Assembly (NCBI GenBank): GCA_009993635.1
Contig: JAACTC010000011.1
Span: 1 to 60,088 of the forward strand
Length of the DNA stretch: 60,088 bases
Reading direction: 5' to 3'
DNA from: Erythrobacter sp.
GTDB lineage: Bacteria > Pseudomonadota > Alphaproteobacteria > Sphingomonadales > Sphingomonadaceae
The notes beneath the pieces are model-generated. The model was not told the DNA's origin and did no database searches. It was given only the letters and a program-made list of their open reading frames with translations. Both the position numbers and the translations under genes were made by a program. Shown here in pieces: positions 16,422 through 25,622 of this stretch; position 1 is the first letter of the stretch, and every line of letters starts with the position of its first letter.

Positions 16422-17038
16422 GTTCGCATCCGGCCCCCGCCGCCGACCCGGTCGAGTTCAAGCGCGAATTGACCGGGGTCGTCCCGCACCTGCGCGCGTT
16501 TGCGCGCGGGCTGTGCGGTCGTCCCGACATGGCCGACGACCTGGTGCAGGAAACGCTGATGAAGGCATGGGCCGCGCAGGAGCGGTTCGAGCCTGGCACC
16601 AGCATGCGGGCATGGACCTTCGTGATCCTGCGCAATGCCTACCTCACCGATATGCGCCGCAATCGCTTTCGCGGCGAATATGATGAAAATGTCGCCGAAC
16701 GCATCCTGACCGCGCCTGCCGGCCAGGAGGAACCGATCCACCTTTCCGACATGCACCGCGCGCTGCTTACGCTGCCGCCGGAGCGGCGTGAGGCGTTGCT
16801 GCTGGTGGGTGCGGGCGGCTTCTCATACGAAGAGGCAGCCAATATCTGCGGCTGTGCCGTGGGGACGATCAAGAGCCGCGTGGGCCGGGCGCGCGCAGCA
16901 CTCAACGCGATGCTGGCCGATGGCGACATCCCCAGACGATCGATCGACGACGACACCGCCCACCGCGCGATTCTGGAAGAACTCGACGATGTCGCCGCGG
17001 GCAATGGCCTCGCCGAACCGACCAATGGGCGCTCCTGA
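16418..17038 (+). CDS. ecfG: General stress ECF sigma factor EcfG
   Basis: This 206-residue ECF sigma factor has region 2 at about residues 18-85 (LRAFARGLCGRPDMADDLVQETLMKAW, then TFVILRNAYLTDMRRN) and region 4 at about 120-175 (LTLPPERREALLLVGAGGFSYEEAA, then GCAVGTIKSRVGRARAAL). It directs RNA polymerase to GGAAC-N16/17-CGTT promoters, three perfect copies of which are in this window. A short acidic C-terminal extension follows. The frame opens upstream to 16292, but the ATG overlapping the nepR stop is the expected start. An AI-2E-type permease gene follows 27 bp later and may be co-transcribed. Confidence 0.95.
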   Translation: MSSHPAPAADPVEFKRELTGVVPHLRAFARGLCGRPDMADDLVQETLMKAWAAQERFEPGTSMRAWTFVILRNAYLTDMRRNRFRGEYDENVAERILTAPAGQEEPIHLSDMHRALLTLPPERREALLLVGAGGFSYEEAANICGCAVGTIKSRVGRARAALNAMLADGDIPRRSIDDDTAHRAILEELDDVAAGNGLAEPTNGRS

Positions 17039-17065
17039 CCTGCGTTTGACAGAGCCCGCCCAGCG

Positions 17066-18277
17066 ATGAGCGGCGAGGGGGGCAAGTCCGCAAAGGCGCC
17101 CCGGTCGTCGGCCGCGGGCTCCAAGAAACGCACGCTGCTGGCCGAGCAGGAACTGCGGCTGCTCAGCACCCTGGTACTGCTGCTGGGCGTGGGCCTGTTT
17201 CTCGCGCTGCCCTTCGTGCTTTCCATCGGATCGGTGGTGTTCCTGCCGCTCACCGCAGCCATCATTCTTAGCGTCCTGCTTGCTCCGCTGGCCGATCGCC
17301 TTTCTGCATGGGGCGTGCCCAACATGCTGGCCTCGGTCCTCGCCCTGCTGATTTTCGTGGCGATCGTGGTGCTGGCCTTCAGCGCGATCCTGCAACCGGC
17401 CTTCACCCTGTTCGACCAATTGCCCGACCTGATCGAAAGGATCGGCGCACGATATCAGGAAATGCAGGCCGAACTGGCGTGGCTCGCCAACGCTAATGAT
17501 CGGCTGGCGGAACTGGTCGGCGGTTCGGGTGCGAACGAGGTAGTGGTGGCGGGACCATCGGTTTTCCAGCAGGTGGCCATCAGTGCGCCGGTGCTGCTGC
17601 TGGAAGTGATGCTGACCTTCCTGATGGCGTTCTTCATGGTCGAGGCGCGGGGACGGGTACGACGCAATATCCTGTTCGGCCGGACCAGTTTCGGCACATC
17701 GGTAAAGGCGGCGCGCGTGCTGCGCGAGGTGCAGGACCGCGTCGCCGCCTATATCCTCACCGTGGCATGGATCAATCTCGGGGTCGGCATCGTCGTCGCG
17801 CTGGGCGCTTGGGCGATCGGCCTGCCCGCACCGATCATGTGGGGTGGCCTCGCCACCCTGCTTAACTTCGTGCCCTATATCGGGCCGCTGGCGCTCACCG
17901 CTCTGTTCACCCTGTTCGGCCTCGGCACGGCGGATACGGTGTTCCTCGGCCTGATTCCGCCGGTCGCCTATGTCATGCTGCACGTGATCGAGGCGAATGC
18001 GATCACGCCAGCCATCCTTGGCAGGCGATTCACGATGAACCCGGTGATGATCCTGCTGGCCTTTTCCTATTTTACCTGGATCTGGGGTGCCATCGGCGCG
18101 CTTCTCTCGGTGCCGATCCTGCTGATGCTGACCGCGTTTTTCGACCATATCGGTCGCCCCAACCTGCTCGGCTTCATCTTTGGGGAACCGCTGTTCTCCA
18201 CGCCGCTGCTGGAAGCCAGTGACGACGATCCGGCGCAGTCGCCGCCATCGCAGCAAGAACCAGCGGCAAACGGATAG
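17066..18277 (+). CDS. AI-2E family transporter (PerM-like permease)
   Basis: This 403-residue polytopic protein has about eight membrane segments: a pair near residues 32-75, one near 80-105, then a soluble stretch (110-165) rich in Glu/Gln, and five more over 165-375. WINLGVGIVVALGAWAIGLPAPIMWGGLATLLNFVPYIGP is the typical core of the family, followed by GLGTADTVFLGLIPPVAYVMLHVIEANAITPAILGRRFTMNP. Family members have been proposed to export signals or ions, but no substrate can be deduced. It follows ecfG by 27 bp on the same strand with no terminator seen between, so it may belong to the general stress operon. Confidence 0.85.
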   Translation: MSGEGGKSAKAPRSSAAGSKKRTLLAEQELRLLSTLVLLLGVGLFLALPFVLSIGSVVFLPLTAAIILSVLLAPLADRLSAWGVPNMLASVLALLIFVAIVVLAFSAILQPAFTLFDQLPDLIERIGARYQEMQAELAWLANANDRLAELVGGSGANEVVVAGPSVFQQVAISAPVLLLEVMLTFLMAFFMVEARGRVRRNILFGRTSFGTSVKAARVLREVQDRVAAYILTVAWINLGVGIVVALGAWAIGLPAPIMWGGLATLLNFVPYIGPLALTALFTLFGLGTADTVFLGLIPPVAYVMLHVIEANAITPAILGRRFTMNPVMILLAFSYFTWIWGAIGALLSVPILLMLTAFFDHIGRPNLLGFIFGEPLFSTPLLEASDDDPAQSPPSQQEPAANG

Positions 18278-18278
18278 C

Positions 18279-18303
18279 AAAAAGGGGCCAAGCCTCGCGG
18301 CCC
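18279..18303 (-). terminator. Intrinsic terminator for sodB
   Basis: On the minus strand GGGCC and GGCCC pair around a 9-nt loop and run into CTTTTT, about 40 bp after the sodB stop and between two convergent genes. Confidence 0.55.
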
Positions 18304-18343
18304 GACCCCCTTACTGCGTGTGTCGCAAAAGCCCTTGGGCGTG

Positions 18344-18955
18344 TTACGAGTAGGTCCAGGTCTTGCCGCGCGCGAGATTCTCGCTCGCGAAGCCCCAGTT
18401 CAGCTTTTCCGTGGTCAGCGCCTTCAGATAGGCCGGCCGTGCGTTCTGGTGGTCGAGATAGTAGGCGTGTTCCCACAGGTCGATCACGAGCAGCGGATTG
18501 ACGCCATCCTTGTCGGCCAGCGTATCGCCATCGTGGGTTTCCTCGATCGAGAGCTTGCCGCCCTTTTCGGCGAGCCATACCCAGCCGCTGGCGAAGTGGC
18601 CCGCGCCGCGTTCCTGCAGCTTTTCCTTCAGCGCATCGACCGAGCCGAATGCGCTTTCGATCATGCTCTTGAGTTCGTCCGACGCGGAGGTTTCTTCGCC
18701 CGCCATCGAATTCCAGTAGAACCCGTGGTTCCAGCTCTGTGCGGAATTGTTGAACAGGCCCTGGTCGCTGCCGCGCGCGGCGGCGATGATTTCCTCAAGC
18801 GACTTGTCCGCGTGATCGGTGCCTTCGATCGCCGCGTTCGTCTTGTCGACATAGGCCTTGTGATGCTTGCCGTGGTGATAGCTGAGCGTTTCGGCGGAGA
18901 CCGCCGGGGCCAGCACGGTGTCGGGGTAGGGCAGCGGGGTTACTTCGAATGCCAT
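18344..18955 (-). CDS. sodB: Superoxide dismutase (Fe type)
   Basis: SodB converts superoxide to oxygen and hydrogen peroxide in the cytoplasm. The 203-residue protein shows the Fe/Mn SOD landmarks: His27 in LSYHHGKHHKAYV, the second ligand in SWNHGFYWNSM, and the pair Asp/His in LVIDLWEHAYYLDHQN. WASENLARGKTW-like ending and SAQSWNHGFYW favour the iron group, but metal choice is not certain. No signal peptide is present. The gene lies between a stress-linked permease and a symporter and has no EcfG promoter that I could see. Confidence 0.93.
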   Translation of the reverse strand: MAFEVTPLPYPDTVLAPAVSAETLSYHHGKHHKAYVDKTNAAIEGTDHADKSLEEIIAAARGSDQGLFNNSAQSWNHGFYWNSMAGEETSASDELKSMIESAFGSVDALKEKLQERGAGHFASGWVWLAEKGGKLSIEETHDGDTLADKDGVNPLLVIDLWEHAYYLDHQNARPAYLKALTTEKLNWGFASENLARGKTWTYS

Positions 18956-18986
18956 TTTTGGTGTCTCCCGTTAATTGGGTTGTGGA

Positions 18987-20282
18987 TCAGGCTTCAGTCT
19001 CCAAACGCGCGGACCCGCTATCCGTTGCAAGATCGCCGTCAGAATTCCTGTCGGTCGCGCTGGCAAGCGCGACATCGGCGGTCACATTGGCCAGCGTTCG
19101 CATGATATCGGGCAGCATTTCCACTGCGACCAGCAACGCTAGCGGTTCCACCGGAACGCCCATCGCAAGCGCGATGGGGCCGATTGAGACGACGAAGCTG
19201 ATCGTGCCGGGCAGGCTGACCGATCCGATCGAGATTACGAAGGCGACCGCCAGCCCCGCCAGCATCGCGGGCCAGGTCAGTTCGATGCCAAACAGGTGCG
19301 CCACGTAGATCGCGACCGCGAGGTTCATCGCCGGGCTGGTCGCGCGAAAGATCGCGACCGACAGCGGCAGGACGAAATCGGAAACGTTCTCGCCAATGCC
19401 CAGCCGCCGTGCAGTTGCGAGCATCGCGGGCAGGCTGGCGAGCGAGCTTTGCGTGGAAATCGCCACCGCCTGCGCGGGCAGCATCGCGCGCGCGAAGGTC
19501 AGCGGCCCGTGCCTTACTGCACCCACCGCGAAAGCCGCTACCAGCACGATCCCGCCCATCGCAGCGACGGTCAGGATGTAGTGAATCAGCGTCAGGAAAG
19601 CCGCATCGCCGCCCGCGCGCACCGCCACGCCCAGCGCCAGCGCGAACACGCCGATGGGGGCCAGCCACAGCACCCAGCCGATCACCAGCAGCATGGCGTT
19701 CGCCACCGCTTCGAAGAAGCCGCGCAGGCTCGCGGACTGGTCTTCCGGCAGGCGGGTGATCGCCACTGCAAACAGCGCGAAGAAGATCGTCAGCGGCAGC
19801 ATTGATGTCTCGGCGGCGGCGGCAACGATGTTGGGTGCGATCAGTGACAGCACGAAATCGGCAAGGCCGGGCACTTCCTGCGGTTCGACGTTCGCGGCCA
19901 GCAGGCTCTGCGCGCCGTCGGGCGGCGGCACCGCGCCAAGCAGCAGCGGCATGGCGATGATCGTTGCAAGCCCGCTGAAGACCAGCGCACCCGCGACGAA
20001 CAGCAGCATCCGCCGGGCGGTTGCGCCCGCACGCGCCGCGCTGGCCAGCTGGGTGATGCCCAGCACCAGCAGGGCCGCAACCAGCGGAATGATCGTCATC
20101 TGCAAGGCGCGCAGCCATAGCGCACCGACCGGCTCGCTGACGGGCAGCACCGCCTCGGCCACCGGTCGCCCGGCGATCAGCGAACCCGCGATCAGCCCCG
20201 CCACGAGGCCGCCGAACGTCAACCAGACCGGTAGCCGTAGCGTCACCAGTCGCGTGGGGCGTGTTGTTTCAATTGCCGACAA
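18987..20282 (-). CDS. Dicarboxylate/amino acid:cation symporter (DAACS/SDF family)
   Basis: This membrane protein of about 431 residues has the eight-helix plus re-entrant loop pattern of the glutamate/dicarboxylate symporters. Landmarks are LRALQMTIIPLVAALLVLGI near residue 55-75, the serine-rich re-entrant loop AVAISTQSSLASLPAML, and ATSPAMNLAVAIYVAHLFGI where the family usually has an NMDGT-like motif. That motif is altered here (SPAMN), so substrate or coupling may differ. The frame stays open to 20534, but the hydrophobic domain starts just after a TTG at 20282, which I chose; GTG at 20246 is an alternative. It is divergent from glmM. Confidence 0.78.
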   Translation of the reverse strand: MSAIETTRPTRLVTLRLPVWLTFGGLVAGLIAGSLIAGRPVAEAVLPVSEPVGALWLRALQMTIIPLVAALLVLGITQLASAARAGATARRMLLFVAGALVFSGLATIIAMPLLLGAVPPPDGAQSLLAANVEPQEVPGLADFVLSLIAPNIVAAAAETSMLPLTIFFALFAVAITRLPEDQSASLRGFFEAVANAMLLVIGWVLWLAPIGVFALALGVAVRAGGDAAFLTLIHYILTVAAMGGIVLVAAFAVGAVRHGPLTFARAMLPAQAVAISTQSSLASLPAMLATARRLGIGENVSDFVLPLSVAIFRATSPAMNLAVAIYVAHLFGIELTWPAMLAGLAVAFVISIGSVSLPGTISFVVSIGPIALAMGVPVEPLALLVAVEMLPDIMRTLANVTADVALASATDRNSDGDLATDSGSARLETEA

Positions 20283-20382
20283 AGCTCTTTGCCCCCTTCC
20301 CTCGGCCCGCGTGGGCGTCCAAAAGCGCGCCGAACGAACCCGGCTTCGGTAGAGACCACGCGCGAAGGTGTGAAGACCCCCT

Positions 20383-21720
20383 ATGACACGCAAATATTTC
20401 GGCACCGACGGAATCCGCGGAGAAACCAACAAGGGCGCGATGACCGCCGCGATGGCGATGCGCGTGGCGCAGGCGGCTGGCGCGCATTTTCGCCGGGGCG
20501 ACCATCGCCACCGGGTGGTGATCGGGAAAGACACGCGCCTGTCGGGCTACATGGTGGAAAGCGCATTGGTCGCAGGCTTCACAAGCATGGGCGTGAACGT
20601 GATCCAGACCGGCCCCTTACCGACGCCTGCCATCGCGATGCTCACGCGCGAAATGCGCGCGGATTTGGGGGTGATGATCTCCGCCAGCCACAATCCCTAT
20701 CGCGATAACGGCATAAAGCTGTTCGGACCGGACGGGTTCAAACTGTCCGACGAAGACGAACAGGCGATCGAGGCTCTGATCGAATGCGATCCCGAACTGG
20801 TGCCCGCCAGCGAGATCGGGCGGGCGCGCCGGATTGAGGATGCGCGCGGGCGTTATATCCACGCGGTAAAACAATCGATCAGCGACAAGACCCGGTTCGA
20901 CGATCTCAAGGTCGTGGTCGATTGCGCGAATGGCGCGGCCTATCAGGTCGCCCCCAGCGCGATCTGGGAACTGGGGGCAGAGGTGATCACCATCGGCGTC
21001 GAACCCAATGGCACCAACATCAATGACGGGGTCGGCTCGACCTCGCTCGATGCGGTGAGAGCCAAGGTGGTGGAAACCGGCGCGGATATCGGCATTGCGC
21101 TCGATGGCGATGCAGACCGGCTAATCGTGATCGACGAAAAGGGCGAGGCGATCGACGGCGACCAGATCATGGCCTCCATCGCCACGCGGATGGCGCACAA
21201 GCAGCTGCTTCGCGGGGGCGGCGTGGTCGCCACGGTGATGAGCAACCTCGGGCTGGAACGCTATCTCGAAACGCAGGGGCTGAGCCTGGAGCGGACCAAG
21301 GTTGGCGACAGGCACGTACTTTCGCGCATGCGTAGCGGCGGGTTCAATGTGGGCGGCGAACAGTCGGGCCACATGATCCTGCTCGACCATGCGACGACGG
21401 GCGACGGCACCGTCGCGGCGCTGCGCGTGCTCGCCAGCCTGGTCCATTCCAGCCGACCGGCAAGCGAGGAGCTGCGCATGTTCGAACCGGTGCCGCAACT
21501 GCTCAAGAATGTGCGCTATGAAGGGGGCAGCCCGCTCGATACCCCATCGGTCAAACAGGCCGTTGCCGAGGCGGAAGCATCGCTGGCGGGCAAGGGGCGG
21601 CTGGTGATCCGCCCTTCGGGCACAGAACCGCTGATCCGCGTGATGGCCGAAGGCGACGACGCGGGTGAGGTAGAGCGGCTGGTCGACATGATCTGCGACG
21701 AAGTGAGCAAGGCCGCCTGA
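20383..21720 (+). CDS. glmM: Phosphoglucosamine mutase
   Basis: GlmM interconverts glucosamine-6-phosphate and glucosamine-1-phosphate for UDP-GlcNAc, hence for peptidoglycan and LPS. The 445-residue protein begins with [12 protein letters not shown], carries the catalytic phosphoserine Ser102 in [14 protein letters not shown], the metal loop DGDADR near residue 244 and the sugar-binding GGEQSGH near 325. The C-terminal phosphate-binding loop [12 protein letters not shown] is intact. Its stop overlaps the start of the DUF1272 gene (TGATG), and thiD follows, making a three-gene operon. Confidence 0.96.
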   Translation: MTRKYFGTDGIRGETNKGAMTAAMAMRVAQAAGAHFRRGDHRHRVVIGKDTRLSGYMVESALVAGFTSMGVNVIQTGPLPTPAIAMLTREMRADLGVMISASHNPYRDNGIKLFGPDGFKLSDEDEQAIEALIECDPELVPASEIGRARRIEDARGRYIHAVKQSISDKTRFDDLKVVVDCANGAAYQVAPSAIWELGAEVITIGVEPNGTNINDGVGSTSLDAVRAKVVETGADIGIALDGDADRLIVIDEKGEAIDGDQIMASIATRMAHKQLLRGGGVVATVMSNLGLERYLETQGLSLERTKVGDRHVLSRMRSGGFNVGGEQSGHMILLDHATTGDGTVAALRVLASLVHSSRPASEELRMFEPVPQLLKNVRYEGGSPLDTPSVKQAVAEAEASLAGKGRLVIRPSGTEPLIRVMAEGDDAGEVERLVDMICDEVSKAA

Positions 21721-21944
21721 TGCTGGATATGCGGCCCGATTGCGAACGCTGCGGAACCGATCTGCCCGCAACGGCCGCAGGCGCATTCATTTGCAGTCTC
21801 GAATGCACGTTTTGCGCGTCCTGCGCGGAGGCGCTGGATGACCGGTGCCCCAATTGCCGTGGCGAACTGATGGACCGGCCCACGCGGCCACCCGAGGTGC
21901 TCGGCAGGTATCCGGCCGATATCAAGCGGCGGCACGAAGGATGA
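21720..21944 (+). CDS. DUF1272 domain protein (zinc-ribbon-like, Cys-rich)
   Basis: This 74-residue protein fits DUF1272. It has eight cysteines, arranged as CERCG, then ICSLECTFCASCAE, then CPNC, a pattern that suggests binding of one or two zinc ions. The function is unknown. It overlaps glmM upstream (TGATG) and thiD downstream (ATGA at 21941-21944), so its synthesis is coupled to both; that linkage does not by itself tell what it does. Confidence 0.85.
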   Translation: MLDMRPDCERCGTDLPATAAGAFICSLECTFCASCAEALDDRCPNCRGELMDRPTRPPEVLGRYPADIKRRHEG

Positions 21945-22765
21945 GCGAGCGCAAGCCACCGCGCATCCTGTCCATCGCCGGATCCGATTCGGGCGGCGGT
22001 GCGGGCATCCAGGCGGATATCAAGACGATCACGATGCTGGGCGGCTATGCGATGACCGCGATCACCGCGATCACCGCGCAAAATTCGCGCGGGGTGCAGG
22101 GCATTACTCCGCTGACCGGCGATTTCGTGATGGAGCAGGTGGATTCCTGCCTCACCGATTTCGGCGCGGACGCGATCAAGATCGGAATGTTGCACGATGC
22201 CGGGATCATCGGCGAGGTGGCCAGGGGGCTCGCCACTTTGCCCGAGGCACAGGGCGTACCGCTGGTGCTCGATCCGGTCATGGTCGCGACGTCGGGCGCA
22301 AGACTGCTGCAGGAAGATGCGGTCGAGATCATGCGCGACGAGCTGTTCCCACTGGCGACGCTGCTGACGCCCAACCTGCCTGAGCTCGAAATTCTAGCCG
22401 GGGCGGCCAAGCTGACCGATACCCGCCAGATCGTGGAGGCGTCGATTGCGCTGGCCGAGGCGCATGACTGCCACGTGCTCGCCAAGGGCGGGCATACGGA
22501 CGACGCGCGGGTAATCGACATCCTGTGTTCGCCCGAAGGCTTCCTGATGCAGTTCGACGATGCGAAAATCGATTCGCGGCACACGCATGGTACGGGATGC
22601 ACATTGTCTGCTGCGATCGCCACGCTGATCGGCCACGGCCAGCCGCTGCATCACGCGATCCGGCTGGCGCGGCACTTCACCCGCGCCGCGATCGAAAATG
22701 CGCCCGGCTTCGGCGACGGCCACGGCCCGATGGGCCATCAGGCCGTGCGCAAGCTGGAAAGCTAG
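21941..22765 (+). CDS. thiD: Bifunctional hydroxymethylpyrimidine kinase/phosphomethylpyrimidine kinase
   Basis: ThiD phosphorylates HMP and HMP-phosphate in thiamine biosynthesis. The 274-residue protein begins ILSIAGSDSGGGAGIQADIKT, has GGYAMTAITAITAQNS, and ends with the ribokinase-type anion hole and catalytic Asp in THGTGCTLSAAIAT. ATG 21941 overlaps the DUF1272 stop. Its own stop shares the palindromic CTAG (22762-22765) with the stop of the convergent LOG-family gene. No TPP riboswitch is apparent because the gene sits inside the glmM operon. Confidence 0.93.
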   Translation: MSERKPPRILSIAGSDSGGGAGIQADIKTITMLGGYAMTAITAITAQNSRGVQGITPLTGDFVMEQVDSCLTDFGADAIKIGMLHDAGIIGEVARGLATLPEAQGVPLVLDPVMVATSGARLLQEDAVEIMRDELFPLATLLTPNLPELEILAGAAKLTDTRQIVEASIALAEAHDCHVLAKGGHTDDARVIDILCSPEGFLMQFDDAKIDSRHTHGTGCTLSAAIATLIGHGQPLHHAIRLARHFTRAAIENAPGFGDGHGPMGHQAVRKLES

Positions 22766-23649
22766 CCCTTCAGCGCGTAGAATTCTTCGATCGCCGCCCA
22801 CGCCTCGTCGGCGGTTTCGCACCAGGTAATCAGGTCGATGTCGCGCGGCGACACCGTGCCTTCTTCGGCCAGTGCATCGAAATCGATCACCCGGTTCCAG
22901 AAATCCTTGCCGAACAGCAGGATCGGCATGGGCTTCATCTTGCCCGTCTGGATCAGCGTCAGCAGTTCGAAGAATTCGTCGAATGTGCCGAACCCGCCGG
23001 GGAACACCGCCACTGCCTTCGCACGCAGCAGGAAATGCATCTTGCGCAGCGCGAAATAGTGGAACTGGAAGCTGAGATAGGGCGTGACGAAGGTGTTGGG
23101 CGCCTGCTCATGCGGCAGCACGATGTTCAGGCCGATGCTCTCTCCACCGGCATCGCTCGCCCCGCGATTGCCCGCTTCCATGATCGAAGGGCCGCCACCG
23201 GTGGTAATGACGAACTGCCGCTCACCATCCTCGATGATCGCCTTCTCGGTCACCATCCGGGCGAGATTGTAGGCTTCCTGATAATATTTCGCCTTTTCGA
23301 TCAGACGCTCGACCGTCTTCTGTTCGGCCTCGCTCTTGCCCTTGGCGGATTCGCGCAGCGCATCGACCTGTTCGGGCGACGGTATGCGCGCCGAGCCATA
23401 CATCACCAGCGTGCTGCCGACGCCCGCCTGGTCCAGCAGCATTTCGGGCTTGAGCAGTTCGAGCTGGAAACGCACGGGCCGAAGCTCTGGCAGCAGCAGG
23501 AAATCCTCGTCGCGGAAGGCAAGCTTGTACGCCGGATGGCGTGTTTGCGGGGTATCGTTCGAATTCGCGTCCTCCGCGAAATTCGCTTCTTCATCCGCTC
23601 CGTAAAAGCGCCGATCGTACAGATCGCGCACACCGCTCTTTTTCGTCAT
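22762..23649 (-). CDS. LOG family protein (TIGR00730-type, cytokinin riboside phosphorylase-like)
   Basis: This 295-residue protein has the Rossmann-like LOG core: TLVMYGSARIP (about residue 80-90), FVITTGGGPSIMEAGNRGASDAGG, and the diagnostic PGGFGTFDEFFELLTLIQTGK (about 217-237). LOG proteins cleave ribose-5-phosphate from nucleoside monophosphates; the true bacterial substrate is often unknown. The first 75 residues, charged and Asp/Asn-rich, extend beyond the minimal domain as in longer family members. It converges on thiD with overlapping stop codons. Confidence 0.88.
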   Translation of the reverse strand: MTKKSGVRDLYDRRFYGADEEANFAEDANSNDTPQTRHPAYKLAFRDEDFLLLPELRPVRFQLELLKPEMLLDQAGVGSTLVMYGSARIPSPEQVDALRESAKGKSEAEQKTVERLIEKAKYYQEAYNLARMVTEKAIIEDGERQFVITTGGGPSIMEAGNRGASDAGGESIGLNIVLPHEQAPNTFVTPYLSFQFHYFALRKMHFLLRAKAVAVFPGGFGTFDEFFELLTLIQTGKMKPMPILLFGKDFWNRVIDFDALAEEGTVSPRDIDLITWCETADEAWAAIEEFYALKG

Positions 23650-23780
23650 TCCAGCGCCGATAGGCGGCTATGCGGGCATCGGCAAGCACGCCCCTTCACA
23701 TTCCGCCGTCCGGCCCTCACAAAGCGTCCGGTAACCGTAGGGGTCCGACACCGGGGCCCATGGCAGGAGGAGCCAAACAC

Positions 23781-24110
23781 ATGGACATTACGCAAATCGA
23801 CGAAAACGTATCGATCGCAGGACAGATCGCGCCGGATGCGATGCAGGAGCTGAAAAGCCAGGGGTTCCGATCGATCATCAGCAATCGCCCCGATGGTGAA
23901 GAACCGGGCCAGCCGAGCTGGTCCGAGATCGAGGCTGCTGCGAAGGATGCAGGACTGGAGGCCCGGCATATCCCGATTGCGGGGCCGGGGGATCTGGCCG
24001 CGCGCAGTGGCGATTTCGCGCGTGCAGTGGACGAAATGCCGACGCCGATCCTGGCCTTCTGCCGCACGGGCAACCGGTCGGGCAAATTGTACGAAGTGTC
24101 GAAGGGCTGA
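23781..24110 (+). CDS. TIGR01244/DUF442 family protein (dual-specificity phosphatase-like, sulfurtransferase-like)
   Basis: This 109-residue protein is predicted to adopt a tyrosine-phosphatase-like fold. The start MDITQIDENVSIAGQI and GFRSIISNRPDGEE fit the family, and AFCRTGNRSG (about residues 93-102) is a phosphate-binding P-loop with a catalytic Cys and final Arg. Such proteins occur alone or fused to beta-lactamase-fold hydrolases acting in sulfide oxidation. The ATG at 23781 is set by a strong AGGAGGAG site. A tRNA gene on the other strand follows closely. Confidence 0.8.
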   Translation: MDITQIDENVSIAGQIAPDAMQELKSQGFRSIISNRPDGEEPGQPSWSEIEAAAKDAGLEARHIPIAGPGDLAARSGDFARAVDEMPTPILAFCRTGNRSGKLYEVSKG

Positions 24111-24128
24111 CCGGGCGAGGAAAAAAGC

Positions 24129-24202
24129 TGGATGCCCCGTGAGGATTCGAACCTCAATTGACGGAGTCAGAGTCCGTAGTCTTACCATTAGACGACGGGG
24201 CA
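24129..24202 (-). tRNA. tRNA-Gln (anticodon CTG)
   Basis: The minus strand has acceptor arms TGCCCCG/CGGGGCA, an anticodon stem ACGGA/TCCGT enclosing CTCTGAC with anticodon CTG, a T arm with GGTTCGAATCC, a T discriminator and an encoded CCA (24129-24131). The weak U1-A72 pair is typical of bacterial tRNA-Gln. Confidence 0.93.
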
Positions 24203-24398
24203 GCAGCTGTGCGGCGCAGTCTCTCGACCGAGTCTTGCTCGCCTGCGGAGCGGCGCATCTAGAAAGGTCGAGCGCCAGCGTCAAGCACCACTGGCGACTG
24301 GCGTTCCAGGCCGACCTTGCCGGAGTGCCCCAGTCCGGGTAGCATGGTCGGCAGGTCCCCGTGGCAAATGCGCCCCGGGCGGAATGGAATGAACGATT

Positions 24399-25607
24399 AT
24401 GGCGGACTTCGCGCCGCCGGACGATGGCAAGAGGGCTTGCGACACGGAGAGCAATAAGTCCGGCGAGGTGGCGGAACGACGCTACCACCACTCTCCTAAG
24501 CCCACGGGATCGAAGAAGCGCCCCCGCCCGGCTGATGGCAGGCGGCGCAATGGCGACGCCAAGCGGCGACCGCAGACTCCGCCCAAGTTCAACCGCCAGG
24601 GGCGACAGGCCTATGCCGCGCTGGACCTCGGCACCAACAATTGCCGCCTTCTGATCGCCCGGCCCTCGGGCCAGGATTTTACCGTAATCGATGCCTTCAG
24701 CCGGGTCGTGCGGCTGGGCGAAGGGCTTGCGCTGTCGGGCCGGCTTTCGGACGAGGCTATGGACCGTGCGTTAGGCGCGCTGCACGTCTGTGCCGACAAG
24801 CTGCGTCGGCGCAACGTATTCCTCGCCCGCTCGGTCGCCACGGAGGCGTGCCGCCGGGCCAGCAATGGCGCCGATTTCATCGACCGCGTGCGAGAGGAGA
24901 CGGGCATCGCGCTCGACATCATCTCCGCGCAGGAGGAAGCGCGGCTGGCCGTGCTGGGATGCCACGTCCTCCTTGAACAGGGCGACAGTCCGGCGCTGAT
25001 CTTCGACATTGGCGGCGGCTCGACGGAGCTGATCCTCGTCGGCCCCGGCGATGGCGCGATCCCGCGGATTCTCGATTGGCAGAGCGTACCGTGGGGCGTG
25101 GTCTCGCTCACCGACACCGTGATGCGCGAGGCCACGCCCGCGCATGACCAGGCCGGGCGGCTCGCCCAGTATGCAGCAATGCGGCGCACGGTGGACGAAA
25201 GCTTCGCCCCGTTCGCGCAGCGGATCGCACAGGCTTCGAAAGAGGCGGACGTTCGCCTGCTGGGCACCAGCGGCACGGTAACCACGCTGGCCAGCCTGCA
25301 TTTGCAACTGCCGCAATATGATCGGCGCGCGGTCGATGGGCTGATCGTGCCGTCGGCGTCGATGCGATCGATTTCCGAACGCCTTTCGCGGCTGAGCGAG
25401 GCGGAGCGGGGCGAGGTTCCGTGCATCGGGCCGGATCGGGCGGAGCTGGTGGTGGCAGGCTGCGCGATCCTCGAATCGATCCTCGACCTGTGGCCCGCGG
25501 ATCGCCTCGGCGTGGCGGATCGGGGCATCCGCGAAGGAATCCTGCGCAGTCTGATGGCTGCCGATTTCGCAACGGCGCAACCCCCACGCCCGGCAGACAA
25601 GGGCTGA
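24399..25607 (+). CDS. Ppx/GppA family exopolyphosphatase
   Basis: This 402-residue protein belongs to the Ppx/GppA phosphatases of the actin-like ATPase fold, which hydrolyse polyphosphate or pppGpp and so touch the stringent response. YAALDLGTNNCRLLIARP (about residues 72-89) and FDIGGGSTELILVGPG (about 204-219) are the two phosphate-binding loops. Residues 1-68 are a Lys/Arg/Pro-rich extension with no resemblance to the domain; a later GTG start cannot be excluded. rlmE follows after 15 bp, so the two are likely one operon. Confidence 0.87.
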   Translation: MADFAPPDDGKRACDTESNKSGEVAERRYHHSPKPTGSKKRPRPADGRRRNGDAKRRPQTPPKFNRQGRQAYAALDLGTNNCRLLIARPSGQDFTVIDAFSRVVRLGEGLALSGRLSDEAMDRALGALHVCADKLRRRNVFLARSVATEACRRASNGADFIDRVREETGIALDIISAQEEARLAVLGCHVLLEQGDSPALIFDIGGGSTELILVGPGDGAIPRILDWQSVPWGVVSLTDTVMREATPAHDQAGRLAQYAAMRRTVDESFAPFAQRIAQASKEADVRLLGTSGTVTTLASLHLQLPQYDRRAVDGLIVPSASMRSISERLSRLSEAERGEVPCIGPDRAELVVAGCAILESILDLWPADRLGVADRGIREGILRSLMAADFATAQPPRPADKG

Positions 25608-25622
25608 GATGGATATCCGAAC

